Shown here piece by piece: positions 17,456 through 26,706 of a DNA stretch of 64,000 bases (position 1 is the stretch's first letter; every line of letters starts with the position of its first letter). A program made the translations under genes and the position numbers. The notes under the pieces were generated by a model. It searched no databases. It was given only the letters and a program-made list of their open reading frames with translations, and was not told where the DNA came from. This DNA comes from Silanimonas sp021297925 (GTDB taxonomy: Bacteria > Pseudomonadota > Gammaproteobacteria > Xanthomonadales > Xanthomonadaceae), in assembly GCA_027532825.1 (NCBI GenBank), contig JAPZTL010000017.1, positions 73,603-137,602 of the forward strand, given 5' to 3'.

Positions 17456-19113
17456 TGCTCGCCTTCGCCGCCCTCTACGACGCAATCGATGCGAGCACCG
17501 CGCTGACCGACAAGCGCGCGGCCCTCGTCCGCGGCTTGCGTGCGATGCCGGCGGCGGATGCCGCGTGGGCCGTGCACCTGTTGGCTGGCGGAAAGATCGG
17601 TGGCGCCAAGGCCGGAAAGATCGCCGCGAGTGGCGAGTTGCGGCGCTGGTTGTGCGAGGAGAGCGGCCATCCCGAATGGCTGATCGAGGACAGCTACGCC
17701 CATGTCGGCGACCTCGCCGAGACGATCGCGCTGCTGCTGCCCGAGCGCGCTGGGGAGGCGTCGGACGGCGATGCGCCCGGCCTCGCCGAGGAGATCGCCC
17801 GCCTCCGCGCGGTGGCGGGCCGCGACGAGGCCACGCGTCGCGCCGCGGTGGTCGACGGCTGGCGCCGCTGGCGCGGCAGCGCGCGCTTCGTGTTCACCAA
17901 GCTGCTGACCGGCGCGCTGCGCGTGGGCGTCTCCGGTGGCCTCCTGCAGCAGGCGCTCGCGGAGCTGGCGCAGGTGCCGGTGGCGACGATGGCGGAGCGG
18001 CTCGTCGGCGGCATCGCACCGACGCCACAGGCCTGGAGCGTGCTGGTCGCGCCGCTGGGCGACGAGGGGGCCGCCGGCGACCCGGCCAACGATCCGGCCC
18101 AGGCCGCCGAGCGTGCGGCGCGGCCGTATCCCTTCCAGTTCTCGTCGCCGCTTGACGGTGATCCCGGCGCGCTGGGCCCGATCGACGACTGGCAGTTGGA
18201 ATGGAAGTGGGACGGCATCCGCGCGCAGCTGATCCGCCGTGCCGGCCGCGTGGTGCTGTGGTCGCGGGGCGAAGAGCGCCTCGATGGCCGGTTTCCCGAC
18301 GTGGAGGGCGCAGCGATGGCGCTGCCCGACGGCACCGTTCTGGATGGCGAGCTGCTGGCCTGGCGCGATGGCGCACCCTTGCCCTTCGCCGTGCTGCATA
18401 CCCGCATCCAGCGCAAGCGCCCCGGGCCCAAGGTGCTTGCCGAGGCTCCGGTGCGCTTCCTCGCCTTCGATCTTCTCGAGGACGAGGGCGTCGATCGCCG
18501 CGACGCGCCGCTGCGCCAGCGTCGCGCGCGCCTCGAGGCACGGGTGGACGCGATGTCCCTCGACGCGATCGGCCTCTCGCCGGTGCTCTCGCCGGCCGAT
18601 TGGGCGGCGGCCGCGGCCTTGCGGGCGGCGGCGCGCCAGCACCAGGCCGAGGGCCTGATGCTCAAGCATCGCGCCGGCGCGTATCGCGCCGGTCGGCGCC
18701 GTGGCGAGACGTGGAAGTGGAAGCTCGACCCGCGCAGCGTCGATGCCGTGCTGCTCTATGCGCAGGCCGGGCATGGGCGACGCTCGACCCTGCACACCGA
18801 CGGCACCTTCGCGCTCTGGGACGGCGAGGCGCTGGTGCCGGTTGCGAAGGCCTACTCGGGCCTCACCGACGCGGAGTTCCTCGAACTCGACCGCTGGATC
18901 CGAGCGCACACGCGCGAACGTTTCGGCCCGGTGCGCGCGGTCGAGCCGCAGCTGGTGTTCGAGATCGGCTTCGAGGGCGTGCAGGCCTCGCCGCGCCACA
19001 AGAGCGGCGTCGCGGTGCGTTTCCCGCGCATCCTGCGCTGGCGGCGCGACAAGGCCGCGCACGAGGCCGATGTGCTGGCCACGCTGAAGGCGATGATCGA
19101 TGGCGACGCCTGA
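17455..19113 (+). CDS. ATP-dependent DNA ligase of the ligase-associated repair cassette
   Basis: A 552-residue ATP-dependent DNA ligase that seals nicks with ATP rather than NAD. The N-terminal helical DNA-binding region (about 1-210) is followed by the adenylation domain with the nucleophile motif LEWKWDGIRAQLI (Lys at about 248). Further motifs are ELLAWRDG, LAFDLLEDEG, EGLMLKHRAGAY and TWKWKLDPRSVDAVLLYAQ, and the OB-fold contains FEIGFEGVQASPRHKSGVAV. ATG 17455 overlaps the nuclease stop by 1 bp; longer frames extend into the nuclease gene and are not credible. The stop overlaps the helicase gene by 14 bp. Confidence 0.95.
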   Translation: MLAFAALYDAIDASTALTDKRAALVRGLRAMPAADAAWAVHLLAGGKIGGAKAGKIAASGELRRWLCEESGHPEWLIEDSYAHVGDLAETIALLLPERAGEASDGDAPGLAEEIARLRAVAGRDEATRRAAVVDGWRRWRGSARFVFTKLLTGALRVGVSGGLLQQALAELAQVPVATMAERLVGGIAPTPQAWSVLVAPLGDEGAAGDPANDPAQAAERAARPYPFQFSSPLDGDPGALGPIDDWQLEWKWDGIRAQLIRRAGRVVLWSRGEERLDGRFPDVEGAAMALPDGTVLDGELLAWRDGAPLPFAVLHTRIQRKRPGPKVLAEAPVRFLAFDLLEDEGVDRRDAPLRQRRARLEARVDAMSLDAIGLSPVLSPADWAAAAALRAAARQHQAEGLMLKHRAGAYRAGRRRGETWKWKLDPRSVDAVLLYAQAGHGRRSTLHTDGTFALWDGEALVPVAKAYSGLTDAEFLELDRWIRAHTRERFGPVRAVEPQLVFEIGFEGVQASPRHKSGVAVRFPRILRWRRDKAAHEADVLATLKAMIDGDA

Positions 19114-21616
19114 GGCGCTGGAGGGCTGGTTCGCGGCGCGCGGCTTCGCGCCCGCGGCGTTCCAGCGCGAGGCCTGGACCGCGCAGGCCGAGGGCCGCAG
19201 CGGGCTGGTGAACGCGCCCACCGGCCGCGGCAAGACGCTGGCCGTCGCCGGTGGGCCTTTGCGTGGGGCGCTGGCCGACGCGCCGACGGCCCCGCAGCTG
19301 CTCTGGATCACGCCGCTCAAGGCCTTGGCCGAGGACACCCGTCGGGCCTTGCAGGCCGTGGCCGAGGGCTGCGGCGCGATGCAGGCGATCCCGGCGTCGG
19401 CGGGCGCACGGGCCGGCAAGCCCGCGCCGCTGCGCGTGGGCCTGCGCAGCGGCGACGCGGGCAGCGCCGAACGCGCGCGGGCCCGGCGCGGCGCCGATGC
19501 GTGGCTGGTCAGCACGCCGGAATCCCTGAGCGGCCTGCTCAGCCATGGCGACACCGCCGAAGCGCTCTCGCGCCTGCGCTGGCTCGTCGTCGACGAGTGG
19601 CACGAACTGCTCGGCAGCAAGCGCGGCGTGCTGCTGCAGCTCGCCATCGCCCGGCTGCGGGCGCTGAACCCCGGCCTGCGCGTCTGGGGCGTCTCGGCCA
19701 CGGTCGGCAACCCCGACGAAGCGCTGGCGGCGCTCTGCCCGGACCCGCGCGATCCGCGGCGTCCGCATCCCGACGCCGTTCGCATCGTCGACCCGCGCCC
19801 CAAGCCGATCGAACTCGCCACCCTGCTGCCGGCCACCGGCGAGCGCTTCCCCTTCGCCGGCCACCTTGGCCTGAAGCAGCTGCCGCGCGTGCTGCAGGCG
19901 ATCCTCGCCGCGCCGTCCTCGCTGCTGTTCACCAACACCCGCGCGCAGGCCGAGCTCTGGCACCAGGCGCTGGCCGCCGTGTGGCCCGAAGACCCGTCGA
20001 CGCTCGCCTTGCACCATGGCTCGCTGGACGCCAACCTGCGCCGCGCCGCGGAGGACGGGCTGCGGGCGGGGCGCCTGCGCTGCGTGGTGGCCACGTCCAG
20101 CCTCGACCTCGGCGTCGACTTTCCCGATGTCGCGCAGGTGCTGCAGGTCGGCAGCCCGAAGGGCGTCGCCCGCCTCGTGCAGCGCGCCGGACGCAGCGGG
20201 CATCGCCCCGGCGAGCCCAGCCGCGTGGTCGCCGTGCCCTCGCACGCGCTGGAGATCGTCGAATACGCCGCGCTGCGACGCGCGCTCGCCGACGGCCGGC
20301 TCGAGCCGCGGCTGCCACCGCGGCTCTGCCTCGACGTGCTGGCCCAGCACGTCGTCAGCTGCGCGGTGGCCGGCCCGACCGACGCCGACGCACTGCTGGC
20401 CGAGGTGCGCGGCACGCACGCCTTCGCCGGACTCGCCGACAGCGCGTGGACGGCGGTGCTCGCCTTCGTCGAGCGCGGCGGCGAAGCGCTGCAGCATTAC
20501 CCCGAGTACCGCCGCGTCGAGCGTGACGCGTCGGGTCGCCTCGTCGTCACCGATCGCCGCCAGCAGCTCCGGCATCGGCTCTCGATCGGCACCATCACCG
20601 GGGACGGCCACCTCACCGTGCAGCTGCTCAAGGGCGGGCGGCTTGGCAGCGTCGAAGAGAGCTTCCTCGGCCGCCTGAACCCCGGCGAGGTCTTCCAGTT
20701 CGCCGGCCGCGCGCTCGAGCTCGTACAGCTGCGCGACATGACGGCCTATGTGCGGATCGCGAAGACCAAGGCCGGCAACGTGCCGCGCTGGGCGGGCGGC
20801 ACCCTGCCGCTGTCGGCCACGCTGGGCGAGGCCGTGCAGGCCGAGCTGGCGGGGCAGGGGGGCGAAGGTGGCGAGGGGCCGGAGCGCGCGGCCAGCGCGC
20901 CGCTGCGGGCGCTGCAGTCGCGCCTCTCGGCCCTGCCCGCACCGGGCCGCTTGCTCGCTGAAGTCATCGCCACCCGCGATGGGCCGCGGCTGTTCGTCTA
21001 CCCCTTCGCCGGGCGCCACGTGCACGAGGGCCTCGCCGCCCTCGTCGCGCTGCGCCTCGGGCGCCTCGCGCCGAACACGTTCACCCTCGCCGCCAACGAC
21101 TACGGCTTCGTGCTGGCCCCGCACACGAAGCGCGGCTTCGCGGCGCTGGGCCTCGACGCGGCCATCCTGCGGCGGGCGCTCTCGCCCGAGGGCCTGCAGG
21201 ACGACCTCGCCGCCAGCCTCAACCTGTCCGAACTCGCGCGCCGGCAGTTCCGCGAGGTCGCGCGCATCGCCGGCCTGCTGCCGCCCTCGCTGCCGGGCCG
21301 CGCGCCGCGCAGCCTGAGGTCGCTGCAGGCCAGCAGCAGCCTGCTGTTCGACGTGCTGCGCCAGCACGACCCCGGCCACCTGCTGCTGGCGCAGGCCGAG
21401 GCCGAGGTCTTCGAGGCGCAGCTCGATGCCACCCGCCTGCGCGCGACGCTCGACGCGGCCGCGCGTGCCGGGCTGGTGCTGGCGACGCCGCCCACGCTCA
21501 CCCCGCTCGCGTTCCCGCTGTGGGCGGAGCAGCAGCGCGGCACCCTCAGTACCGAGGACTGGAAGGCCCGCGTCGAACGCGCGGCCGCCCTGCTCGAGGA
21601 CGCGCATGGCGATTGA
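19100..21616 (+). CDS. Ligase-associated DEXH-box helicase (Lhr-like)
   Basis: An 838-residue superfamily 2 helicase of the Lhr type. Seen motifs: Walker A NAPTGRGKTLAVAGG (about 33-47), DEXH box VVDEWHELLGSKRG, motif III WGVSATVGNP, motif IV region LLFTNTRAQAELW, motif V ATSSLDLGVDFPDV and motif VI VQRAGRSGHRPGE. A long C-terminal winged-helix and Lhr-type extension follows. In the family it works with the adjacent ligase, nuclease and PdeM in DNA damage repair. It overlaps the ligase gene by 14 bp and pdeM by 11 bp, so all four are one transcription unit. Confidence 0.95.
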   Translation: MATPEALEGWFAARGFAPAAFQREAWTAQAEGRSGLVNAPTGRGKTLAVAGGPLRGALADAPTAPQLLWITPLKALAEDTRRALQAVAEGCGAMQAIPASAGARAGKPAPLRVGLRSGDAGSAERARARRGADAWLVSTPESLSGLLSHGDTAEALSRLRWLVVDEWHELLGSKRGVLLQLAIARLRALNPGLRVWGVSATVGNPDEALAALCPDPRDPRRPHPDAVRIVDPRPKPIELATLLPATGERFPFAGHLGLKQLPRVLQAILAAPSSLLFTNTRAQAELWHQALAAVWPEDPSTLALHHGSLDANLRRAAEDGLRAGRLRCVVATSSLDLGVDFPDVAQVLQVGSPKGVARLVQRAGRSGHRPGEPSRVVAVPSHALEIVEYAALRRALADGRLEPRLPPRLCLDVLAQHVVSCAVAGPTDADALLAEVRGTHAFAGLADSAWTAVLAFVERGGEALQHYPEYRRVERDASGRLVVTDRRQQLRHRLSIGTITGDGHLTVQLLKGGRLGSVEESFLGRLNPGEVFQFAGRALELVQLRDMTAYVRIAKTKAGNVPRWAGGTLPLSATLGEAVQAELAGQGGEGGEGPERAASAPLRALQSRLSALPAPGRLLAEVIATRDGPRLFVYPFAGRHVHEGLAALVALRLGRLAPNTFTLAANDYGFVLAPHTKRGFAALGLDAAILRRALSPEGLQDDLAASLNLSELARRQFREVARIAGLLPPSLPGRAPRSLRSLQASSSLLFDVLRQHDPGHLLLAQAEAEVFEAQLDATRLRATLDAAARAGLVLATPPTLTPLAFPLWAEQQRGTLSTEDWKARVERAAALLEDAHGD

Positions 21617-22289
21617 GCCCGCGGCCTTCGAGGTCGGCATGCCGCGCGCCTTCGAGATTGGCGACGAGGCCTTCGCGATGTACGGCGGCCGCGCCCTGCA
21701 CTGGCCGGTGGCGGACGCCCTGTTGATCGCCGACCTGCACCTCGGCAAGGGCGCGGTCTTCCGCCGCGCCGGCCTGCCGGTGCCGCGCGGGGGCACCGCC
21801 GGCGACCTCGCGCGCCTTGCCGCCCTGCTGGCCCGTACCCGCGTCGCGCGGCTCGTGATCCTGGGCGACGTGCTGCACGGTGCCCTGCACGACGACGCCG
21901 GCTGGCGCGAGGACTGGGCGGCCTTCCGCGCGCAGCACGCCACGTTGCGCATCGAGGCCATCGTCGGCAACCACGATCGCGCGCTGCCAACCGGCGCCGA
22001 CGCGCTGGGGCTGGTGCTGCGGGACGAGGGCACGGCCGAGCGCGGCATCGCCCTGTGCCACGAGCCCGAGCACGCCCCGCCCGATCGCCCGAGCGTCTCC
22101 GGCCACATCCACCCGGCCGTCGCCGTGCCGGGGCTGGGGCGCCTGCCGGCCTTCTGGTGGCGTGCCCGTGCGCGCCAACTCGTGCTGCCCGCCTTCAGCG
22201 CCTTCACCGGCCGGGGGCGCGTCCTGGCGGCCCCCGGCGACCGCCTCCACGCCTGCGCGGGCCACGCGGTGCTGCCGGCCCCGGCGTGA
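21606..22289 (+). CDS. pdeM: Ligase-associated endonuclease/phosphoesterase PdeM
   Basis: A 227-residue calcineurin-like metallophosphoesterase. Metal-binding motifs are in order: LLIADLHLGKGA, VILGDVLHG, VGNHDRALP and SGHIHPAVAV. The pattern and position after the helicase match the PdeM family of ligase-associated DNA damage response proteins. ATG 21606 (MAIEPAAFEVG) lies 11 bp inside the helicase gene, the usual coupling in this cassette; a longer upstream in-frame extension has no family similarity. It is the last gene of the cassette. Confidence 0.93.
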   Translation: MAIEPAAFEVGMPRAFEIGDEAFAMYGGRALHWPVADALLIADLHLGKGAVFRRAGLPVPRGGTAGDLARLAALLARTRVARLVILGDVLHGALHDDAGWREDWAAFRAQHATLRIEAIVGNHDRALPTGADALGLVLRDEGTAERGIALCHEPEHAPPDRPSVSGHIHPAVAVPGLGRLPAFWWRARARQLVLPAFSAFTGRGRVLAAPGDRLHACAGHAVLPAPA

Positions 22290-22355
22290 GGGGGTCCGAT
22301 GGTGGCGCCGATCCTGCGTATGCTCGCGGCTCCGTTGATGCGTCGAGCCTCCGCC

Positions 22356-23687
22356 ATGCGCCTGCCTGTCGCCGCCCACGCCCTGTTGCTGCCGCTCGCC
22401 GTCGCGCTCGCCCTGCTGCCGGCGGTGGCCTGCGCCGCGCCCGATCCGGCCCGCGTCGATGCCGCCATCGCCGGCGTCCTGCCCGAGATGACCGCGTGGC
22501 GCCGCGACATCCACCAGCATCCGGAGCTGGGCACGCTCGAGGTGCGCACGGCGGCCAAGGTCGCCGGACACCTGCGCGGCCTCGGGCTCGAGGTGCGGAC
22601 CGGCATCGGCGGCACGGGCGTCGCCGCCGTCATACGCGGCGCTCGGCCGGGGCCCCGGATCGCGCTCCGCGCCGACATGGACGCGCTGCCGGTCACCGAG
22701 GCCACCGGCCTGCCCTTCGCTTCCACCGTGCGCACCACCTACCGCAGCCAGGAGGTGGGCGTCATGCACGCCTGCGGCCACGACGCGCACGTCGCCATCC
22801 TGATGGCCGCGGCCGAGGCCCTGGTCGCCCTCAAAGGCGAGCTCGCCGGCGAGGTGATGGTGATCTTCCAGCCCGCCGAGGAGGGCCCGCCGGTGCCCGG
22901 ACAGATCGTCGGCGCCAAGGCGATGATCGACGACGGCCTGTTCCGCGACTTCCGCCCCGAGGCGATCTTCGGCCTGCACGTCTGGTCGGCGCTGCCGGCC
23001 GGCAGCGTGGGCTTCCGCGGCGGCCCGACGATGGCCTCCGTCGACGAGTGGCGCCTCGTGGTCCGCGGCCGGCAGACGCACGGCGCCCGCCCGTGGGACG
23101 GCGTCGATCCGATCACGATCGCGGCGCAGGTGCAGCTGGCGATGCAGGCCATCGTCGCCCGCCAGGTCGACACCGTGCGCTCGCCGGTGGTGCTGTCCAC
23201 GGGCCAGGTCCAGGCCGGCGTGCGCTTCAACATCATCCCCGACGAGGCCGTGATGACCGGGACGCTGCGCGCCTTCGACGCCGAGGTCCGCCGCGACGTC
23301 ATCGCCCGCCTCGAACGCACCGCCAAGGCCATCGCCGAGGCGGCCGGCGGCAGCGCCGAACTCACGGTCAACATGAACGCGCCGCTGACCGCGAACGCCT
23401 TCGAGCGCACGCAGCGCGGCGGCGCGGCCCTGCGCGCCGCGCTCGGCGGGGACCGGGTCGTCGAGATGCCGCTGCTGACCATCGGCGAGGACTTCTCGCA
23501 GTTCAGCACGGTGGCGCCGACCTTCTTCTGGTTCGTCGGCAGCACCGGGCCCGGCATCGATCCGCGCCGCGCGCCGATGAACCATTCACCGCAGTTCCTG
23601 CTCGACGAATCGGCGCTCGAGGCCGGGTTGCGTTCGATGCTGGCCGTCGCGCTCGAGGCGCTCGGTCCGCCGCCGCCTACACCCTGA
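22356..23687 (+). CDS. Secreted M20-family amidohydrolase
   Basis: A metal-dependent amidohydrolase of the M20D group (hippurate/indoleacetyl-amino acid hydrolase type), expected to split N-acyl amino acids. Motifs seen: RRDIHQHPELG, ALRADMDALPV, MHACGHDAHVAI (metal ligands), FQPAEEGPP and GLHVW. An N-terminal signal peptide (MRLPVAAHALLLPLAVALAL ... VACA) implies periplasmic export. I chose ATG 22356 because it directly begins that signal; an in-frame ATG at 22299 would prepend about 19 residues. The encoded product is 443 residues from this start. It lies 12 bp before the CHASE2 kinase gene and may be cotranscribed. Confidence 0.88.
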   Translation: MRLPVAAHALLLPLAVALALLPAVACAAPDPARVDAAIAGVLPEMTAWRRDIHQHPELGTLEVRTAAKVAGHLRGLGLEVRTGIGGTGVAAVIRGARPGPRIALRADMDALPVTEATGLPFASTVRTTYRSQEVGVMHACGHDAHVAILMAAAEALVALKGELAGEVMVIFQPAEEGPPVPGQIVGAKAMIDDGLFRDFRPEAIFGLHVWSALPAGSVGFRGGPTMASVDEWRLVVRGRQTHGARPWDGVDPITIAAQVQLAMQAIVARQVDTVRSPVVLSTGQVQAGVRFNIIPDEAVMTGTLRAFDAEVRRDVIARLERTAKAIAEAAGGSAELTVNMNAPLTANAFERTQRGGAALRAALGGDRVVEMPLLTIGEDFSQFSTVAPTFFWFVGSTGPGIDPRRAPMNHSPQFLLDESALEAGLRSMLAVALEALGPPPPTP

Positions 23688-23699
23688 TCCGGCGGGGCC

Positions 23700-25964
23700 A
23701 TGCGCCGGAATCCCTACCAAGCCGTCGTCCTGCCACTTCTGGTGGCCCTGCTCGTCGGCCTCGACGTGCTGTCGCCGTTCGACACCCGGGCCTACGACCA
23801 GCTGATGCGCCTGCAGCAGGCCACGCCGCCGCCCGAGATCCTGCTGGTCAGCATCGACGGCGAGTCCGAGCGCCGCTACCCGGAGTTCATCGAGCGCCGG
23901 CCCTTGGCCCTGGCCCGCCTCGTGCACCGCCTGAACCAGGTGAAGCCGCGCGTCATCGGCGCTTACATCGCCTTCGACCCGCGCGATCCGCGCGACCGCG
24001 ACGGGCTGCCGGTCCTCCGCGAGGCTTTGGCCGAGCACGGCCGCACCGTGGGCAAGGCCTTCACCATCGACGAGCCGAACCGCAGCGCCGAGCGGGCGTT
24101 CGTCGAAACCGAACAGGCGGGGTTCCACACCATCGGCCTGCAGCTGATCGGCGTCGGCGACGACAACGTCGTCCGGGGCGCGTTCTACGCCGCGCCGCTC
24201 GCCGGAGCCCTGCGCAGCAGCTTCGCGATGGCGGTGCTGCAGGAGGCCGGCGACCTGCTGCCCGAGCCGCGCCGCGCGGCGCTGCAGGCGGCCATGGACT
24301 CGCCGACGGTCGAGGAGGATTTCTACCCGATCGCGTTCTTCGGCGGCGCCGGGACGATCCGCACGGTCCGCGCCGCCGACGTGCTCGACGGCACCGTGCA
24401 CCCGGACGTCTGGCGCGACCGCATCGTGATCATCGGCCAGGCCGAGCAGGACCACCAGATCAACCTGACCACCTCGGTGTCGCCCTGGGCCTCGGAAGGC
24501 CTGACGGTCGACGAGTTCGAGGCGCAGGCCGCCGCCGCCCTCATGACCGGCCGCGTTTTCCGGTCCCTGCCGCCCTGGGGCGCCGCCGCGGTGGTCGGTG
24601 GCCTGCTGCTCGCCTTCGCGGCGCTGCTCGCCCGGGTCCGACAGCATCGCGTGCTGCCCGCGGCGATCGTGGCCATGGCCGCCATCGGCATCGCCTACGT
24701 GTCGGCCTGCTTCGCCCTGTTCTGGCTGCCGCCCGTCGCGCTCTTCGTCGCGCTGCCGATGCAGCTCGGCATCGAGCTGAGCCAACGCTACTCGCGCGCC
24801 GCCGCCCAGCTCGCGGCGGAGATCGCCGTCCTCCGCCGCGAGGCCGCGCCCAGCGCGGCGGCCACCGGCCGATTCGACGTCGAGCAGGCCCTGCTCGCGG
24901 TGCGCGAGGCCATCGCCAGCATCCGCCAGCAGCGCGAATACGTGCATCGCCTGATCGATGTGCAGCCCGCGGCGATCGTCGTCGTCGACGGCCAGCAGCG
25001 GGTCCGGCTCTGCAACGCGCAGGCCCTGGCCTGGCGCAGCGATCCCGACGCGCCGACCGGCACCCTGCGCGACTGGCTGGCGGCGGTGAGGCTCGCCTTG
25101 CCCGGCGAACTGTCGCGGTACGTCGGTACCGGCAGCGCGCGCCTGCTCGCCCGCGCCGGCGACCGCGACGTGATCGTGGCGGTCGAGCCGCTCCCCACCG
25201 GCCGCGGACGCGACCAGCACGACACCCTGGTCTGCGTCACCGAGGTCTCCAGCCTTGTCGTCGAGCAGGCCGAGCGCCAGGCCGCCATCGATTTCCTGTC
25301 GCACGACCTCCGCGCGCCGGCCCATGCCCTCATCGATCTCTGCGAGGGTGCGCAGCAGGACCCCGGCCTCGCGCCGCAGACGCGGCAGATCCTGCACACG
25401 GCCGAGCGCCTGTCGCGCCGTCTGGTGCAGATGGCCACCACCTACCTCGACTTCGTGCGCTCCGCCTCGCCGGAGGCCTTCACCCGCAACGACCCGGTGC
25501 TGCTCGCCGACGTGGTGCTCGAGGCCATCGAGACCTGCGCCCCCGAGGCGGTCGTCAAGTCGCTGAAGCTCGACGTCGCGGTCGAGGGCGGCGAGGACGG
25601 CTGGGTGACCGGCGACGCGGCCCTGCTCCGCCGCGCCGTCGAGAATCTCCTGACCAACGCGGTCAAGGTGACGGCGACGGGTGGTCGCATCGAGGTGCGG
25701 CTGGAGCGTCGCGGCGCGTCGATGGCGATCATCGTCCGCGACGAGGGGCCGGGCATCGCACCGGCGCGCCGCAGCCAGATCTTCCAGCGCTTCGGCCCGC
25801 AGGCCGGCAAGGTCGGCGGGGGGCGCTCCGTCGGCCTCGGCTTGGCGATGGTGATGAGCGTGGTGGCCCGCCACCGCGGCCTGGTCTTCGTGGACGACCG
25901 CCCCGAGGGCGGCGCCGAGTTCCGCATCGAACTGCCCCTCGAGGTTGAGGCGGCCGCGGGCTGA
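23700..25964 (+). CDS. CHASE2-domain sensor histidine kinase
   Basis: A 754-residue membrane histidine kinase. An N-terminal helix (VVLPLLVALLVGLDVLS) is followed by a periplasmic CHASE2 domain (about 25-290; RAYDQLMRLQ and VIIGQAEQDHQINLTT are typical). Three close membrane helices (about 293-360) and a PAS-like segment (about 415-470, PAAIVVVDGQQRVRLCNAQA) come next. The kinase core has the H-box FLSHDLRAPAHALIDL, N-box ENLLTNAVKV, G1 DEGPGIAP and GLGLAMV. The stop is 6 bp from the stop of the convergent response regulator gene, its likely partner. Ligand unknown. Confidence 0.9.
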   Translation: MRRNPYQAVVLPLLVALLVGLDVLSPFDTRAYDQLMRLQQATPPPEILLVSIDGESERRYPEFIERRPLALARLVHRLNQVKPRVIGAYIAFDPRDPRDRDGLPVLREALAEHGRTVGKAFTIDEPNRSAERAFVETEQAGFHTIGLQLIGVGDDNVVRGAFYAAPLAGALRSSFAMAVLQEAGDLLPEPRRAALQAAMDSPTVEEDFYPIAFFGGAGTIRTVRAADVLDGTVHPDVWRDRIVIIGQAEQDHQINLTTSVSPWASEGLTVDEFEAQAAAALMTGRVFRSLPPWGAAAVVGGLLLAFAALLARVRQHRVLPAAIVAMAAIGIAYVSACFALFWLPPVALFVALPMQLGIELSQRYSRAAAQLAAEIAVLRREAAPSAAATGRFDVEQALLAVREAIASIRQQREYVHRLIDVQPAAIVVVDGQQRVRLCNAQALAWRSDPDAPTGTLRDWLAAVRLALPGELSRYVGTGSARLLARAGDRDVIVAVEPLPTGRGRDQHDTLVCVTEVSSLVVEQAERQAAIDFLSHDLRAPAHALIDLCEGAQQDPGLAPQTRQILHTAERLSRRLVQMATTYLDFVRSASPEAFTRNDPVLLADVVLEAIETCAPEAVVKSLKLDVAVEGGEDGWVTGDAALLRRAVENLLTNAVKVTATGGRIEVRLERRGASMAIIVRDEGPGIAPARRSQIFQRFGPQAGKVGGGRSVGLGLAMVMSVVARHRGLVFVDDRPEGGAEFRIELPLEVEAAAG

Positions 25965-25970
25965 GCCCGG

Positions 25971-26696
25971 TCAGTCCTCGTCGTCGGCGCCGGCCGGCGA
26001 CTGCTCGAGGCGGTAGCCCTCGCGGTACACGTTGCTCAGCCGGAATCCGTGCTCGTTGAAGGAGAGCTTCCGCCGCAGCGTGTAGAGGTGGGTGTCCAGC
26101 GTCCGCGTCGACCCGGGCAGGTCGCGGCCCCAGACCGCGGCGACCAGTTCCTCGCGCCGGATCAGGCGGTCGCGGTGCTGGAACAGGTACCACGCCAGGT
26201 CGAATTCCTTCGGCTGCAGCTCGATGCGCTGGCCGTCCCGGAGGATTTCGCGGCTGGCCCCGTCCAGCGCGAAAGCCCCGGCCTCGACGCGCAGCACCTG
26301 CTGGGGCGCCGGCTGCGCGCGCCGCATGACCGCGGCGATGCGGGCGGCCAGCACGGTCGGCGACGTCGGCTTGATGATGTAGTCGTCGGCGCCGGCGGCC
26401 AGGGCCTCGACCACGCGCTCGTCGTCGTCGAAGCGGCTGAAGATGATGATCGGGGCGCGTCGGCCCACGGTGCGGTGGAGCCAGCCGACCAGGGCGACGC
26501 CCTCGGCGTCCGGCAGGGCCCAGTCGAGCAGGAAGAGGTCGTGCCGACCTTCGCGGACCTCGCCCATGAAAGCCAAGCCGCCTTCGTACCACTCGATGTC
26601 GTGCCCTTGGCGGCGCAGCGCCTCGACAATGCGCTCGCCCTCGAGGCGGTCGTCCTCGACCAGCGCGATGCGGAGGCCGGGGGCGAGGGGGTTCAA
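25971..26696 (-). CDS. OmpR/PhoB-family response regulator, TTG start
   Basis: A 241-residue transcriptional regulator. The receiver domain has acidic residues in LVEDDR, phosphoacceptor Asp near 58 (LFLLDWALPD) and the conserved Lys in YIIKPTS. The C-terminal winged helix contains ELQPKEFDLAWYLFQH, LDTHLYTLRRKL and VYREGYRL, as in OmpR/PhoB proteins. There is no ATG or GTG next to the start of the receiver; the best start is TTG at 26696, preceded by GGAGG with 5-bp spacing. A longer frame upstream would add about 160 low-complexity residues with no family similarity. It is convergent with the CHASE2 kinase and probably its partner; target genes are unknown. Confidence 0.88.
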   Translation of the reverse strand: MNPLAPGLRIALVEDDRLEGERIVEALRRQGHDIEWYEGGLAFMGEVREGRHDLFLLDWALPDAEGVALVGWLHRTVGRRAPIIIFSRFDDDERVVEALAAGADDYIIKPTSPTVLAARIAAVMRRAQPAPQQVLRVEAGAFALDGASREILRDGQRIELQPKEFDLAWYLFQHRDRLIRREELVAAVWGRDLPGSTRTLDTHLYTLRRKLSFNEHGFRLSNVYREGYRLEQSPAGADDED

Positions 26697-26706
26697 CGGA
26701 GCCTCC
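26694..26706 (-). promoter_or_regulatory. GGAGG ribosome-binding site plus TTG start of the response regulator
   Basis: On the minus strand GGAGG (26706-26702), CTCCG, then TTG (26696-26694). The strong Shine-Dalgarno at ideal spacing decides this start, which also lies about seven codons before the first receiver strand (GLRIALVEDD). Confidence 0.7.

Noticed and set aside
18863..22738. Very long open frame on the minus strand across the ligase, helicase and PdeM genes
   Set aside because: High GC leaves antisense frames open; the product is low-complexity Arg/Ala/Gly and the plus-strand genes have full sets of conserved motifs. The same applies to other long antisense frames, for example 632-3652 and 10953-13368.
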